Assembly: GCA_002786025.1 (NCBI GenBank)
Contig: NHNW01000015.1
Location: forward strand, 434,001 to 498,000
Length of the DNA: 64,000 nt
Direction: 5' to 3'
DNA from: Zasmidium citrigriseum
Lineage: Eukaryota > Ascomycota > Dothideomycetes > Mycosphaerellales > Mycosphaerellaceae
Shown here in pieces: positions 12,461 to 23,480 of the stretch (positions are counted from its first letter, which is position 1; each line of letters opens with the position of its first letter). The notes below the pieces were generated by a model that saw only the letters and a program-made list of their open reading frames with translations, did no database searches and had not been told where the DNA came from. Position numbers and translations under genes: made by a program.

Positions 12461-13944
12461 CTAACTGGTTCTGGGGTGCCCATTCGCCTTGGTGGAGTCT
12501 GGTTCTTCGTCGTCGCTCATCAGTCCCTCCAGCTCAAACTCCTGAGCATCATGGGACTGGCGGTCCAAGTCGTTTGGTATCCGTGGCTGGCCATTGGCAC
12601 GTGGCCTCTCCTCGTCGCCCAGCTTGACCTGCTTGCCGTTGGCCTGCGAGGTGGCATATGCTGAGTATAGATGGAGGAGCATCAGGACAACTATGCAGGT
12701 CAGCAGCTGAATTCAACTCATGAAGGGGCAAGGGGATACTCACATAAAAAGAGGAGGAAGGATATACTGTAGAGTATCAGAATGTAGGCCACATGCGTAA
12801 CTCCAGCATCGGAAAGAAGACGCATCTGCTCTTCCGTGGCGCCCATAAATAGGAATCCAGAGGCATAAAGGAGGAACGGCGGAAGGTACTGGAAGCTGTT
12901 GATCTCCTTGTCGACATCGCCACCTTCAGCACCAACAAGCGTGGGTTTGTCTCGGAGGATAAAGCTGATCTCGATGATTCTCGTCAGACCGGCGCTCATC
13001 AAGGTGTATCCGAAGATGGTGTGAACGTGAGTGCTCAGCTCAAGATCCTGTGGATGTCCGCTCATGCCCCAGCCGGTCATGAAGATGACGATACCAGGGA
13101 TGAGATTCCTCTTCGGCCGTCCTTGTCGATCCCGTGAGAGCCAGATGCCAACCAATCCCGCCGCCCACCAGATGATACCCATACTCGTGTGCTGCAAATC
13201 ATTCTTCACCCACGGAGTTCCCCACCTATGCTCCGTGAACGTGTTCACGCAACCCCACAGAGCAATGATCAAGCTATCCCAGAACTCCTGACTCCTCCCC
13301 GTTCTCGCAAGGAATGGCTGCCCATTCAACAAAAGCAGCGTCAACACAATCCCATACGCAATAAACGCACTCCCCATAATAAAATGCGCCGCACACTGTC
13401 CCACATGCTCCCCCTGACAGAACCCCTGCGCCGCAATCCCCCCAAACAACATCTGCACCCAAGCAGCCACAGGCAAAATCCCACCCAGCACCCCATGCGC
13501 CCTCACCAGCCCCTTCCTGATCTTCCCCAAGAACCCCCTCTCAATATGTAACTTCAGATACACCCCAATCACCACCTGCGCAATCATGATCAACATCAGC
13601 CAATTCGCAAACTTGGCGTGCGCATTCGGTCCAAACTGTCGTCCGCCGTGCATGTGGCCCAGGAAGTATCCGACGACGGCGAGCGCGGTCGCGAGGATTT
13701 GGACGGGGACGTGGAGGCGCGAGCGCACCATGCCGAGCACCATGCCGGTTGGATAGAGGATTCCCCAGGCGGTGGATTGCAGCAGGATGTGTGTCCACAT
13801 TGTGCTGCCGAGGGGCTCGAGGGACATGGCTTCGCCTTCGGGGATTTTGTCGTGGCCGCCGTGGGCTAGGATGAGGGGGGCGGAGAGGAGGAGGAGAAGG
13901 GGGAGGAGGGAGGTCATTGCGGGTCTCGTTCGGAAGGTCGCCAT
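12461..13944 (-). CDS. Ytp1-like (DUF2427) multi-pass membrane protein, cytochrome b561-like fold
   Basis: Two exons, 13944..12744 and 12690..12461, give 476 residues; the 53-bp intron has donor GTGAGT and acceptor CATAG. The start at 13944 puts a signal-anchor-like Leu-rich stretch at residues ~10-27, ending in HGGHD. An in-frame ORF extends 56 codons upstream but would bury this signal, so I reject it. An N-terminal DUF2427 region with paired histidines (HMHGG, LKLHIERG, RAHGVLGG) precedes the Ytp1 C-terminal domain (TEHRWG, SGHPQDLELSTHVHTIFGY), with about ten helices in all. The His pattern suggests haem or metal binding, which is inference. The cytosolic tail is charged and contains DDEEPD. 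It shares a 317-bp promoter with Swi5. Confidence 0.85.
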
Positions 13945-14261
13945 CGTTGGAGATTGGATGTTGTGAGAGGTGGAGGCGCCAGTTTGATGTGAGATTTGGT
14001 TCTTGCCCGAGGGCAGTATCGATCCGGTGATGCCAGAGACGGCAGATGTTGAAGTCTTGAAGAAGAAAGAAGACTCCCTTGTGGAGTGCGGTCGTAAGCT
14101 CCACGCCTCCAACGCCTATTCACGTCTCGATTTAGTAAGCTTCGGAGGCCCAAAGCTAACAAAGGACCGAAAAGACTCGACTTCACTTCACGACGCGCTC
14201 TGACGCGTCCCTCTCACAAATCTCGAGGGAAAACCATTGCTCGCGCCTACCCAACAGCGCC
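13945..14261. promoter_or_regulatory. Short divergent promoter, Ytp1-like / Swi5
   Basis: Only 317 bp separate the two divergent start codons, so both promoters must overlap here. No specific element is recognised. Confidence 0.5.
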
Positions 14262-14810
14262 ATGTCTTCGCAAGAACTACCAGTAGCACAGCAGCCAGAA
14301 ACGAGACCAGAAGTGCCATCTTCCGACGCAGTCCTCCCAAGCTCTCCAAGCCCAGTGAAGCAATCGGCGCCGAATCTAGAGACCAAAACCGATGAAGCCA
14401 AGGCAGAGACCACGACCAACAACCTCAAATCTGCCAACACGGAGGAAACCAAGCCCATCGACTTAGATAAGCCATCATCAGAGCCGGTCAACCCGCGCCT
14501 CACAGCCCTCCACGCCAAACAATCCGCTCTCCAATCCAAACTCGCCACCCTCCAATCCCAACACTCCACCCACGTCAACAGCGCAACCCTCCCCTCCGGC
14601 CTCTCCATGCCGTCTCACTGGACCGAAGAGCAAAAATCCAAGTCAGCCATGGACACAGCGAATGCTGTCATCAAAGAGCACATTGCTCTCTTGCACAGCT
14701 ACAACGAGATCAAAGACATTGGGATGGGATTGATGGGGCTCGTGGCGGATCGGAGGGGTGTGAGGGCGAAGGTTGTGATGGAGGAGTTTGGGATGGGGGA
14801 GAAAGATTGA
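14262..14810 (+). CDS. swi5: Swi5-family recombination mediator (Sae3-like)
   Basis: A single exon of 182 residues. The first ~75 residues are disordered (Pro/Ser/Thr/Glu). A coiled coil follows (LTALHAKQSALQSKLATLQS) and then the Swi5 signature near the C-terminus, LLHSYNEIKDIGMGLMGLVA followed by RGVRAKVVMEEFGM. Swi5 pairs with Sfr1/Mei5 and helps Rad51 and Dmc1 load on single-stranded DNA in homologous recombination. Yeast Sae3 is meiosis-specific; S. pombe Swi5 also works in mitosis and mating-type switching. The protein is longer than yeast Sae3 only through its disordered head. Confidence 0.88.
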   Translation: MSSQELPVAQQPETRPEVPSSDAVLPSSPSPVKQSAPNLETKTDEAKAETTTNNLKSANTEETKPIDLDKPSSEPVNPRLTALHAKQSALQSKLATLQSQHSTHVNSATLPSGLSMPSHWTEEQKSKSAMDTANAVIKEHIALLHSYNEIKDIGMGLMGLVADRRGVRAKVVMEEFGMGEKD

Positions 14811-15346
14811 GGTGCTGGGATGACGATGAGGGATGGATGTGAGGATGTGGTGGATAGGAGGGGATGGATTGCTTTTGAGATACCCTTAGTGCGTGGCGAA
14901 TGGCGTATGTTGCTTACTGGCTGTCGTTTCTGTATTCGATGTCAAGGTCGACATGCTCAGGGTGTTCCTCTACTCTAATTCACGATTCTTTTGCTGGAGG
15001 TCGAGACGACTTTGTTTGATGAAGTTCCTGATCAATAACACAGCTACCGACGAAAAAGACTCTTTCAGAACAACGCACGCGCAAATGTGGTATCCATTCC
15101 AATCCCACCCAGGCTCAATAGAAGTCAGCGATTCCGCGCCAACAAGCCCGCTCCCAAAAACACCAGACTCGTCGGCACTGTGTATCCAAAACCCCAGAGC
15201 GCCTCACAAGACAAACGCAGATTCCCCCTTTTTCTTGATATCAATACTCTTGCTGAATCTGTGCCTTATCAAAACACCGCACACCGTGCCGACACCTTCG
15301 CTACACGTAACATCGTAGCCTCCCATGAACACTTCGAGGAGGCTTC
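14811..15346. other. Convergent intergenic space, Swi5 / RFX
   Basis: This 536-bp gap lies between converging genes. Two overlapping plus-strand ORFs (14893-15318 and 15087-15482) run through it, but neither has domain-like sequence and the second enters the RFX coding region. I treat them as chance readings. Confidence 0.45.
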
Positions 15347-17861
15347 TCAGAGTGGATCAACGCGCATCTCGGTCGCGCCCATTCCTTCCATGGCGACGTG
15401 TGGACCTGTCACGCCGAACTTGGACATGGTCAGATCGTCATCCATCAGTGACATGCCGATGCCGCTATCATCGATGTCATGATCTTGCTGCTGCATGTGC
15501 TGTTTCGAGTTCGACATCTGACGGACCGGCTGAAAAGGGAGTCCATGGACGTTTAGTTGCTGCTGACTTTGCTGCGAAGAGGCAAAGTTGTGTTGCTGAG
15601 TCTCCGGCATGAAGAGCGATTGCGTCTGCGTCTGATCGTTGCCAGCAGCACCGCCGGGACCCATGCTACTCATACGGCTGCCGCTGTGACTTCTTCCAGT
15701 CCCGTTCTCCATGACCGGCGACTGGTAGATGTTGGTGCCGTTGGCTGGAGTGTTGGGCACAGTGGGCTCAAGAAACCCGCCCATCTCAGCCAGCCACAGC
15801 GCCATCTCGTCCACGAAGATCTTCAACACCCACCAGTGAGCATATGACGCGCCGCATCCGATGGTGATGTCCCGAAGTGCTGCCGTGCCAACGGAAGATA
15901 TGCAGTGCAAGACTGTTCTCGCTGGCGCCTGTGGGAAGCGACCTGGTAACGAGGACAGAAAGGCTGACCATCGATCGAGAACATTCTCAGTGGACACCTG
16001 AGACGGTCCACTTCGCGACGGTGGCGCTGTTTGACTCTGAAGAAACTGCGCGAATCCTCCATTGTCGGCCTCGAAGTTGTAGTAGGACATGTCGTCCTGA
16101 TAAGCTGGTAAAGGTTCCAAAAGACTCCGCATCTCTGTCGTCATGATGTTGTACACTTCTTCATATCCGCAGTCTGGTAGCTCGGCTTCCATGACTCGCT
16201 TAGGGTTCACCATCTGCGACCATTCGCGCCACATTTGCTCTCTGTTGTGGTCGACGGTTAGGAGGTTGGCCGCGGCGTGAGCTGACTGGTTGACCCTAAT
16301 AAGGCGGTATAATAGGCCAGCAAAGACGGTGGCGGGCTTCAGCTTTGCTTCGAGCACGTGCGGAGGCTGACTTGCGAACGTCTTTGCTATGTGGTCGTGA
16401 AGTGTATTCGAGATATTGGAGAGGATGTTGATGACCCTGGGTGGTGCCGCTTGTAAGGCTAGGCGGCTGGCGAATCGGACCATGGTTCTGTACATGACAA
16501 GATCGCATTGCTCTATCCAAGGAGCCAGATTCGGGTGGGTGAACAGTTTCTGTACAGGAACGGTAAGGGTTCCGTGGAAGGATGTGTAAAGTCGGAAGAA
16601 CTGCTTTTCCTTGCAGAAGCGGATGCTGTCGATTAGTGAGGTACAATGTGTTCTGTACAGAGCAGCAAGAGCTTCGGCAGTGTCGGTATCGGTACGCGGT
16701 GGGAGGTATGGGTGTATCGGCGGTAGGTTGACCGGCTCGTTTTCTAAAAAGACAGGCATGTTGCTTGGAGGGAAGCGGAGAGTATGCTGGTATGTTGCAG
16801 ACTCAGGAGCTCCAGACTGCATGCCACGCGACAACGGATAGACGAAAGACTGGCCTTTTGAGGCCGGCCCGCGTGGTGTCGGAGGGATGGCCGATTGCAT
16901 GTCGAAGCTGCCATCGACGTTCGGGAAGGCGGCCGTGTCGGCTTGCAAGCGAGGAATGTTGTTGAAGTCAATCTGGTTGGTGCTGGTAGATTGGGACCGC
17001 TGCCGATGGTCCATGTGCTGGAACGCTGCACCTTGCCAGGAGTGCGGCATGTTTGGCGGTTCCTCTTCGAGAGCCAGGTCGACGTAGTGATATTTGCTTT
17101 CGCCTCGAACCCCAAGTCGTCTGGTTTGAATGCCGGGGAAAATAACTCTGACAAGCTTGCCAAATGATGCCGGGTTCAAAGGCACGACTCTCTCGGTTCC
17201 ACAGCGGGTCGCATACTGCGAGTACACTCGATTTCTCGGGACTGAGGTCTTTGCGGGTTTGCAGACAGAACGCAACCTGAAGACTGGTTAGACACAAACA
17301 AAATAGACTGGCTAGGGAGGGACATTACCATAGCATCGCAAACAATTGCTTCGTCTTCTCCGCCATGGGCGTACGTTCCTTTTGAATGACTTCTTGTGCG
17401 ACATCTCGCAACGGCCGGCCCTCGTTGTTACGGAGCATCTCCCTCAACTCTTTGTCATTGGTGGCGGTGACAGCAGAAGTCTTCCTTCTCTTATCCTCAG
17501 GCATCTCAACAGCCGGCTGAATAGGTACAGACCCTACACGGGTATGTTGCGCATAGACCATGTCTTGTTGAAGATACGGCGAATCGTGAGGCCCATACTG
17601 CGCCTGCACCGGGAATTGGACGCTTTGTGCGTGATGATGTCCCATATGGTGTTGCGGGACTGCTTCGTAATGCACTACAGGCTGAGGCGCCATGCTGGAC
17701 TGGTGGTATTGTAGAAGCGCGGCCTCCGGGCCTTGGGTCATATATGCGACTTGGGCAGATTTCGCATCGTGGTGGGACGGCGGGAGGGTATCGTTGTGAT
17801 GCGACGCAGCGCTGGTGGTGGATGCCCGAGATTCGGGTCGCTGGCTATTGCGAGCCGACAT
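15347..17861 (-). CDS. RFX-family winged-helix transcription factor (Crt1/RfxA-like)
   Basis: Two exons, 17861..17329 and 17276..15347, give 820 residues. The 52-bp intron falls inside the DNA-binding domain (LFAMLW-LRSVCKPAK), with donor GTAATG and acceptor TTCAG. The RFX winged helix covers residues ~165-245 and includes VPRNRVYSQYA and the recognition part RRLGVRGESKYHYVDL. The middle (bases ~15840-16750) is helical and matches the extended dimerisation region of RFX proteins. The N-terminus is His/Gln-rich, and the C-terminus is Gln-rich and disordered. Relatives bind X-box DNA; yeast Crt1/Rfx1 represses ribonucleotide reductase genes until DNA damage, and Aspergillus RfxA is essential for division. 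Which role applies here is not visible. Confidence 0.9.
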
Positions 17862-18706
17862 GTGTTATGGAGTAGAGCGAATGTTGGTGTTTACCACAAT
17901 GTTTGTTGATACCCGGTGCTTGTTATTGTCAGGTGGCTGGGACCCGAGGTCAGCGAGGTCTTTGACGGCGGGCGCATTTGCAACAATCGCAGGTACTCGA
18001 ACACAGCGCTGCAGCCGGCTACTCACCTATCCAAAGCCCGTACATGGACGGTATGCAATGCCCGTAGCCGATGGCCTGCGAGTTGGGCTTGTCTTGTTGA
18101 TGGGAATTTCGGCCGACCGTCCGACAGAGCAGCTCCCACAATGTCGCGAATACGCAAAGCGATGCCGGCAGATCGAGCGATATCGAATGCGAGACTGTAT
18201 GGCGTTGACGAGGGACAGTCGTGGGTGGCGTGGGAGCAGAGGGTGAGACTGAGGTTGTGGTGTTGTGCTTTGTTGACCTGGAGTTGTTTTGGGAGCAACC
18301 GCTCCGCCAAGCCGCAGGGCGGGATGATGAGTGCAGCACGTGAATTAGACTTTCATTGCCCTCATTCACTCAACCGCGAATGTCCACAACGTCGATAAAC
18401 TAGATGTAAACATTCCATGTAACTGATCCGATGATCTTGCAGCATCTTGGATCGTAGCCATCGCACCTGCCGCAACAGCGTGACTGCCACCCATCGATCT
18501 CGGAAAGACGGGAGTGGACAGGGATTGTTCGCTGTGCAGCAAGCAAGTTGGGAAGCTACGCTCGTCGCTGGCGGGCGCACCTCCCACACTTAACGCAACG
18601 TCATCCCCAAACCCTTTCCTCAACCAAGAAAACACCCACTTGTATTTCACCAACTCCTTTGTTATCAACTGCTTCAGAGCTATCAACACCACATCCAGCA
18701 CCCAAA
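17862..18706. promoter_or_regulatory. Divergent promoter region, RFX / Yop1
   Basis: 845 bp separate the two start codons. RFX repressors often control their own genes through X-boxes, but I could not find a convincing GTTGCC-type inverted pair here. The last 150 bp before the Yop1-like ATG are CT/CA-rich, typical of a fungal leader. Several ORFs in this stretch look random. Confidence 0.45.
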
Positions 18707-19436
18707 ATGTCTGCGCAAGGCAACGCCCAGGGCTCCATTCAGGAGCGGTAAGCGCCCACAAACCAGGCAGGATACGGAATTGGCACTGATAGCTATCGCA
18801 GAGCCCAGTACCACCTCTCCCAGCTCGACAAGTGAGTAGACGATGTCCGGAATGAAACCGCCGGCCTTCAGACACTGACAACCTGCGCAGGGAGCTCTCC
18901 AAGTACCCCCAGCTCAACCAGCTCGAATCCCAGACCTCCGTCCCCAAGGTCTACGTCGTGCTCGGCATCGGCGCCCTCTACTTCTTCCTCGTCTTCTTTA
19001 ACATCGCCGGCGAGTTCCTGGTCAACACTGCCGGGTTCGCCATCCCCGCCTACTACTCCCTCGAGGCTCTCTTCAGCAGCGGCAAGGCCGATGACACTCA
19101 GTGGCTCACAGTATGTGGAAGCCGGAAAGAAGGAGACGATAGACAGGATACTGATATTGATGACAGTACTGGGTCGTCTACGCTTTCCTGACCGTCATTG
19201 AGTCGGCCATCAACGCCGTTTACTGGTTCCCATTCTACTACGTGTTCAAGTTCGTGCTTGTGCTCTGGATGGCTCTTCCCCAGACTGGGTACGTTTTGGA
19301 AACCAAGTCTATCTTGACATCTACTCATATGTGCAATAGTGGTGCCCAGATCGTTTTCCGATCCCTCCTCCAGCCTCTCTTCGCTCGCTTCTTTGACAGC
19401 GGCGATGTCAAATCCCCGATCGGCAAGACTCAGTAA
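18707..19436 (+). CDS. yop1: Yop1/REEP5 (DP1/TB2/HVA22) ER membrane-shaping protein
   Basis: Five exons (18707..18747, 18802..18831, 18891..19110, 19167..19288, 19340..19436) give 169 residues, close to yeast Yop1 (180). All four introns have GTAAG/GTGAG/GTATG/GTACG donors and AG acceptors, and all phases agree. The protein starts MSAQGNAQGSIQERAQYHLS, then has two hydrophobic hairpins (VYVVLGIGALYFFLVFFNIA and the pair around base 19230) with the family pieces ALFSSGKADDTQWLTYWVVY and ALPQTGGAQIVF. Yop1 bends ER membrane into tubules together with reticulons and binds Rab GTPases through Yip1. The high intron number for a small gene is normal for this family. Confidence 0.95.
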
Positions 19437-19919
19437 ATCAGTCACATCTGATACTATCGAACGGACCAGCATTGCAAATTGTCACCAGGCGTTGCGAATA
19501 TACCACACGGGTCTTCACCTGTGCGAACGAGACCGGGAGTAGAGGTGTGATGCAGGCGGGCAGCCGACTTGCCTTTGAGAAGGATGATGCGAACATGGGC
19601 TACGGAGAAACGGCCTATCAAACTGGAGGAGTGAAGTGAGTTGTGCGTTTTGATTTGGAAACGGGAATGAAAGCCTGAAACTGTTGTTCGACAAGCTGGA
19701 TTTTTGAAGGCTTGGCGACAATGGAAACTCGGCGAAGGATAGATTTCTACTACAAGTAGCGGTACACGGAAGTGTTTTGCAATTTACCCTCCTCCCACAT
19801 TTCATTGTAACCTGGCCGAGCTAGCCTTTTACCACCAATATGTAGTCTTCGACAGACGGCAGCATCTAGCAACATGATTGCACTAGCCCTGGCCCAGCGT
19901 TGACAGATGACCTATTCGC
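19437..19919. other. Convergent intergenic space, Yop1 / HET
   Basis: This 483-bp gap holds the two facing 3' ends. No gene-like ORF is visible. Confidence 0.5.
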
Positions 19920-22900
19920 TCACACAAGGACCACATCCGCAGAAACAGCTTGATCGAAAAAGCTGAGATCTCGGTGTCTCAGCGAGCAACCTACCCGTCG
20001 ATATACACCATCCTCGTCGGCTGGCAAGAGAACCAGAAAGCGAGTTGCATTGATCTCGAAAGCTCGGAGCCTGTCGTGTTCCTCGTGAGATAGCTTGTCA
20101 TCTAAGTCCATCGTGATGGGAGGCTTTTGAGCACGATGGATCGTCAAGATATGTTGTGTGGCATTGCTGGTCCAGTAGCTTTCGAGAGCGGTATTATAGG
20201 TAGGATCCTGCCTCTCTGTCCACTCTTGCAATCCATCGAGTAGTCGCCGCAGACGACCCCTAAGGCGGAGTCTTGTTCCTGATGAATCTACCCGAATATC
20301 CAAGATAGTGGCCTCCGTCGCTCGATCTTGGTGAAATCGGATTCCGTAGTCTGGACTAATGGATGCCCAGGACCATGAAGGGGCTTGGTCCAAGTCGAAT
20401 TTCCTTTCCGTGGAGCTCTCTATCTGTGGCTTTGAACCTTGTTCGACTTTCCAAAGCAGCTGTTGTGGGAGTCTGTTCTTCCACATGCCGGCGGTCTCGA
20501 GGTACTGGCCTCCCTGACTCTCTCGGTACACCGCCGCAAGACCTTTGAGGGCGGGGAGACGGTCTGTCATTCGGGTGAACTTGCGGATTGAGTAGGACTC
20601 TATCATATGATCCCAGTCCGTCTCGCCAGGGGACAGATTGAAGTCATGACGATCGAGGATGTTCCTTCGTGCCACGAATCCATTGTCTTCCGGGTCGTCG
20701 GTGAAGGCATGGGAATATCCACCACTGGTGTTGTTCTCCCCCAGGACTTGAGCATGACAGGACCAGTAGACGCCGTGGTGGCTCCAATACAGCGTCCGCG
20801 TCGATAGCATTTCTTCCTGAAAGATCCAGCCTCGCGTGTTGGAGGGCGATCGATGGCGTACGACAGCTAGAGGATATGCCGCAATGACTGGCAGCAAGTC
20901 CGCGAGACCGGCCTGGTGGCGATTAGCATGGCGATATCTCTGTGCAGCTCGTCGCCCCTGGGAATACCGGCCCTCCCCTGATCGAAATCCTTCTCTCGCG
21001 TTCATTGCTGAGCATACACATAGTGTTAGTTTCGCATCTCTGTAGATGTAGTGCATGAGTCCAGCGTGGGTGTTCCAGTCTGCTCCCCCGTCGTCTTGGA
21101 TTATGCAGAGAACGTCAACCCAGAGGTACCAGATTTCCAATGCGCGGGCAACATCGATGGCGTCTTGAATGGTGTTGGGAAGTGATGAATGATCAATGCT
21201 GATTCGGTACTGCGGCATCGAGGCTGTTGTCAGTTTGATCTCTTGGTCTGAACCCCAACAGTAGCTCAGAGCCATCCAACATGAGTTGAGTTCAATTTCA
21301 GAACCATCAACAAGTTTGATGGACTCGTTCCTCAGGTCCAGTAAGCGCTTAGGGCCACGACCGGAATGCCGCTTGTGTCCACTGCATTGTGTATGCTCGT
21401 TGGTACAAATGTCCAGCCAAAGTCGCACCCGTTCGAGAATACGTGGGCTGTTGACGTCCTGGTGAATCGTGCTGTCTTGAGCACTGTAATCATACAGGTT
21501 GATTGAAGCGTCTTGCAAAGCATGTTCAATATTTCGTCGGAACAGGTAATCCTTCCTGTCTAGGACGAAGCGGTCGAACAGAAGAACAGTTGCTTGCACT
21601 TGACAGGTGAGAACGATTTCGAACGTCCAGGCTCCGCTAAATTCAGGATATCTTCCGATGTATCGAAGACTGTTGGTGAATACGGGTGTCTGTAGACCAT
21701 CGGTCTGGTCCTCTAATCTGGCAATTTCTGCTGCTGTAAAGCATTCGTTGAGTAATGCTGCATGCCAAACTTGGCAACTATGACAGCCTCGAGCTGCACT
21801 GTCTGAAAGATCGAGAAAGCTCTCCTTGAATCGTAGTTGATGCGGAGATGACGAATTCGATCCGGAGGACAAGTGGGCCAGACAGGCCTGGAAATATGTT
21901 TCTAGCACCAGGCAATCGGAGCAAGTGACTTGGCCGCCGAAACGTCTTTGAAGACGTATTGAGGAGTGTGTGTCCTCCTGGCCGAGTGCATTGTAACCAC
22001 TCCTTGGTGATCGAGAGGCCCAAGGTCGCTGCAAAATGTCCATCTCAAAGTCACTGAGCTCATGTCTGTCCTCGTGAACAATGTCTTGCCAGGTGATTGA
22101 GCTGGCGCTCGGTGCCTTTAGCCGCTCGACGAATCTGTAAACCATCTTTCGATGCCGTAAAAACACGGCCAAAAAGACGGTGTCGTAGACCAGTGACAGT
22201 CCGAACAAGATCCTGTTGTAGATACCGTTAGCGTGTAATCCCTTCAAGCACAAGATCTTTTCTTACGATGCTACCCGATGGTACGACCTCCGCACATCTC
22301 GACGAATATAAGGCACATCGATGTAGACGCCGGCTCGTAAGTTCCAATAGCTGCAAGTATGTAAGGCCAGAAAGATCACAGCAGGCCCAACATGGAGCGT
22401 AAAATCGAAGAACGCCCCTCGCAAGCCTTCGTAAGGCCGCAAGTGCACGAGAGACTGTTGGAAATGCCCCGGCAATTCGCCACGATGGACCTCAGCAAGG
22501 GGATCGTAGACAACTTCAATCACCCATGTGGTCAATAACAAAACTTGTAAGATACAGTGCATTGATAGCTGGGATAAAGCGTTAGCGTTGCATGTCTGTG
22601 AGAGAGGCTGAGGACGAACTCACGAACATGCCCATCGGGAGCCATATCGAGCTGTTCGAAGTATTCTCGTCTACTACATGTAGCCACTTGTGTGGCGCGT
22701 TTATACCCGTGACACCAACGACTTCCTCTGTGAGCATCAGGTCCACGAACCAAAGGATCCCGTCGGAGAGGACGAATGTGCGAAACATCGCAAAGAGGAG
22801 CACCGGGGCAGCGACATCTCTGTCGGCGCGAAGCATGGCGGAGATATTCCCCGTGCAGACCAGTCTTAAGTCACATATTGTAGGAAGGCTGATGTTGATG

Positions 22901-22941
22901 ATGGAGCAAGAAGAAGCAAAGCAGTTTCCCTTCCACTTCAG
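19920..22941 (-). CDS. HET-domain protein with N-terminal multi-pass membrane region (5' end unresolved)
   Basis: Three exons are supported: at least 22836..22624, then 22568..22267 and 22212..19920, joined by 55-bp and 54-bp introns (donors GTGAGT and GTAAGA, acceptors CCCAG and AACAG). The frame stays open and protein-like up to an acceptor CTAG at 22942-22945, so a further 5' exon probably exists; the ATG at 22836 is the minimum start (935 residues). The N-terminal ~240 residues carry at least four hydrophobic helices. The last of these (ILFGLSLVYDTVFLAVFLRH) is in the same uninterrupted exon as the HET domain. HET hallmarks follow: CSDC and GCHSC pairs, ALSYCWGSD, LWVDVLCIIQDD, RGWIFQEEMLSTRTLYW and WSCHA. 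HET proteins trigger incompatibility cell death; a membrane-anchored form is unusual. Confidence 0.85.
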
Positions 22942-22945
22942 CTAG

Positions 22946-23480
22946 CCCCAAGACCTTTGATCGCCCACGATGTTTGGCTCGACTCTGCTACTCACACTTC
23001 GATAGTAGTGTTTCAACGCTGTATGGCTCGCATGTAGCCTACATGGGGCTCTCGTTTTCCCACATGAACTGAAAGAAAGGTAGGTTGGTAGTTTCGAGAC
23101 GTGAGGTCAAACTTCATAAGCGAGAGCAGGTGCGTTGTGGATGTGGTGGATGACACCCGTGAAGATGCTGCCTACAGTCTTGGAAAACACCCACTCGTGG
23201 ACGACATTGAGCGTGGCTTTGACAGTGGTTTCGTGGCTTTGTCTCACCCTCTTCGCTGACAGCTCTTTCTGCAACTCCCAGATAGTACACAACCAACACC
23301 CGACTAGACATACGATTTCGGACGCTACCTTTCCCAATTCTCTTTCTCCTTGCGTCCAAACAGTATCGCCGGCTGTAAGCCTCATTGTCATCAATGCCTT
23401 ACCGGCTAATCACCCGCCAGAACAGGATTGGAAGCGCGGAAACACCAAGGATCGAGGCCGACTGCAAGGTCAAGCACCGA
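22946..23480. other. Region upstream of the HET gene, with one weak ORF
   Basis: This stretch should hold the promoter and possibly a first exon of the HET gene. One minus-strand ORF, 23388..23107 (from an ATG in the frame MTMRLTAGDTVWTQG), could encode about 93 residues with a short hydrophobic patch (IVCLVGCWLCTIW). Its end does not carry a good donor (GTTTGA), so I cannot join it to the HET gene. It may be a separate small gene or chance. Confidence 0.3.

Noticed and set aside
13945..14112. Longer N-terminus for the Ytp1-like protein (start at 14112)
   Set aside because: It would place 56 polar residues before an obvious signal sequence; the ATG at 13944 fits better.
14893..15482. Two overlapping plus-strand ORFs after Swi5
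   Set aside because: They overlap each other in different frames, and one runs antisense into RFX; no domain is seen.
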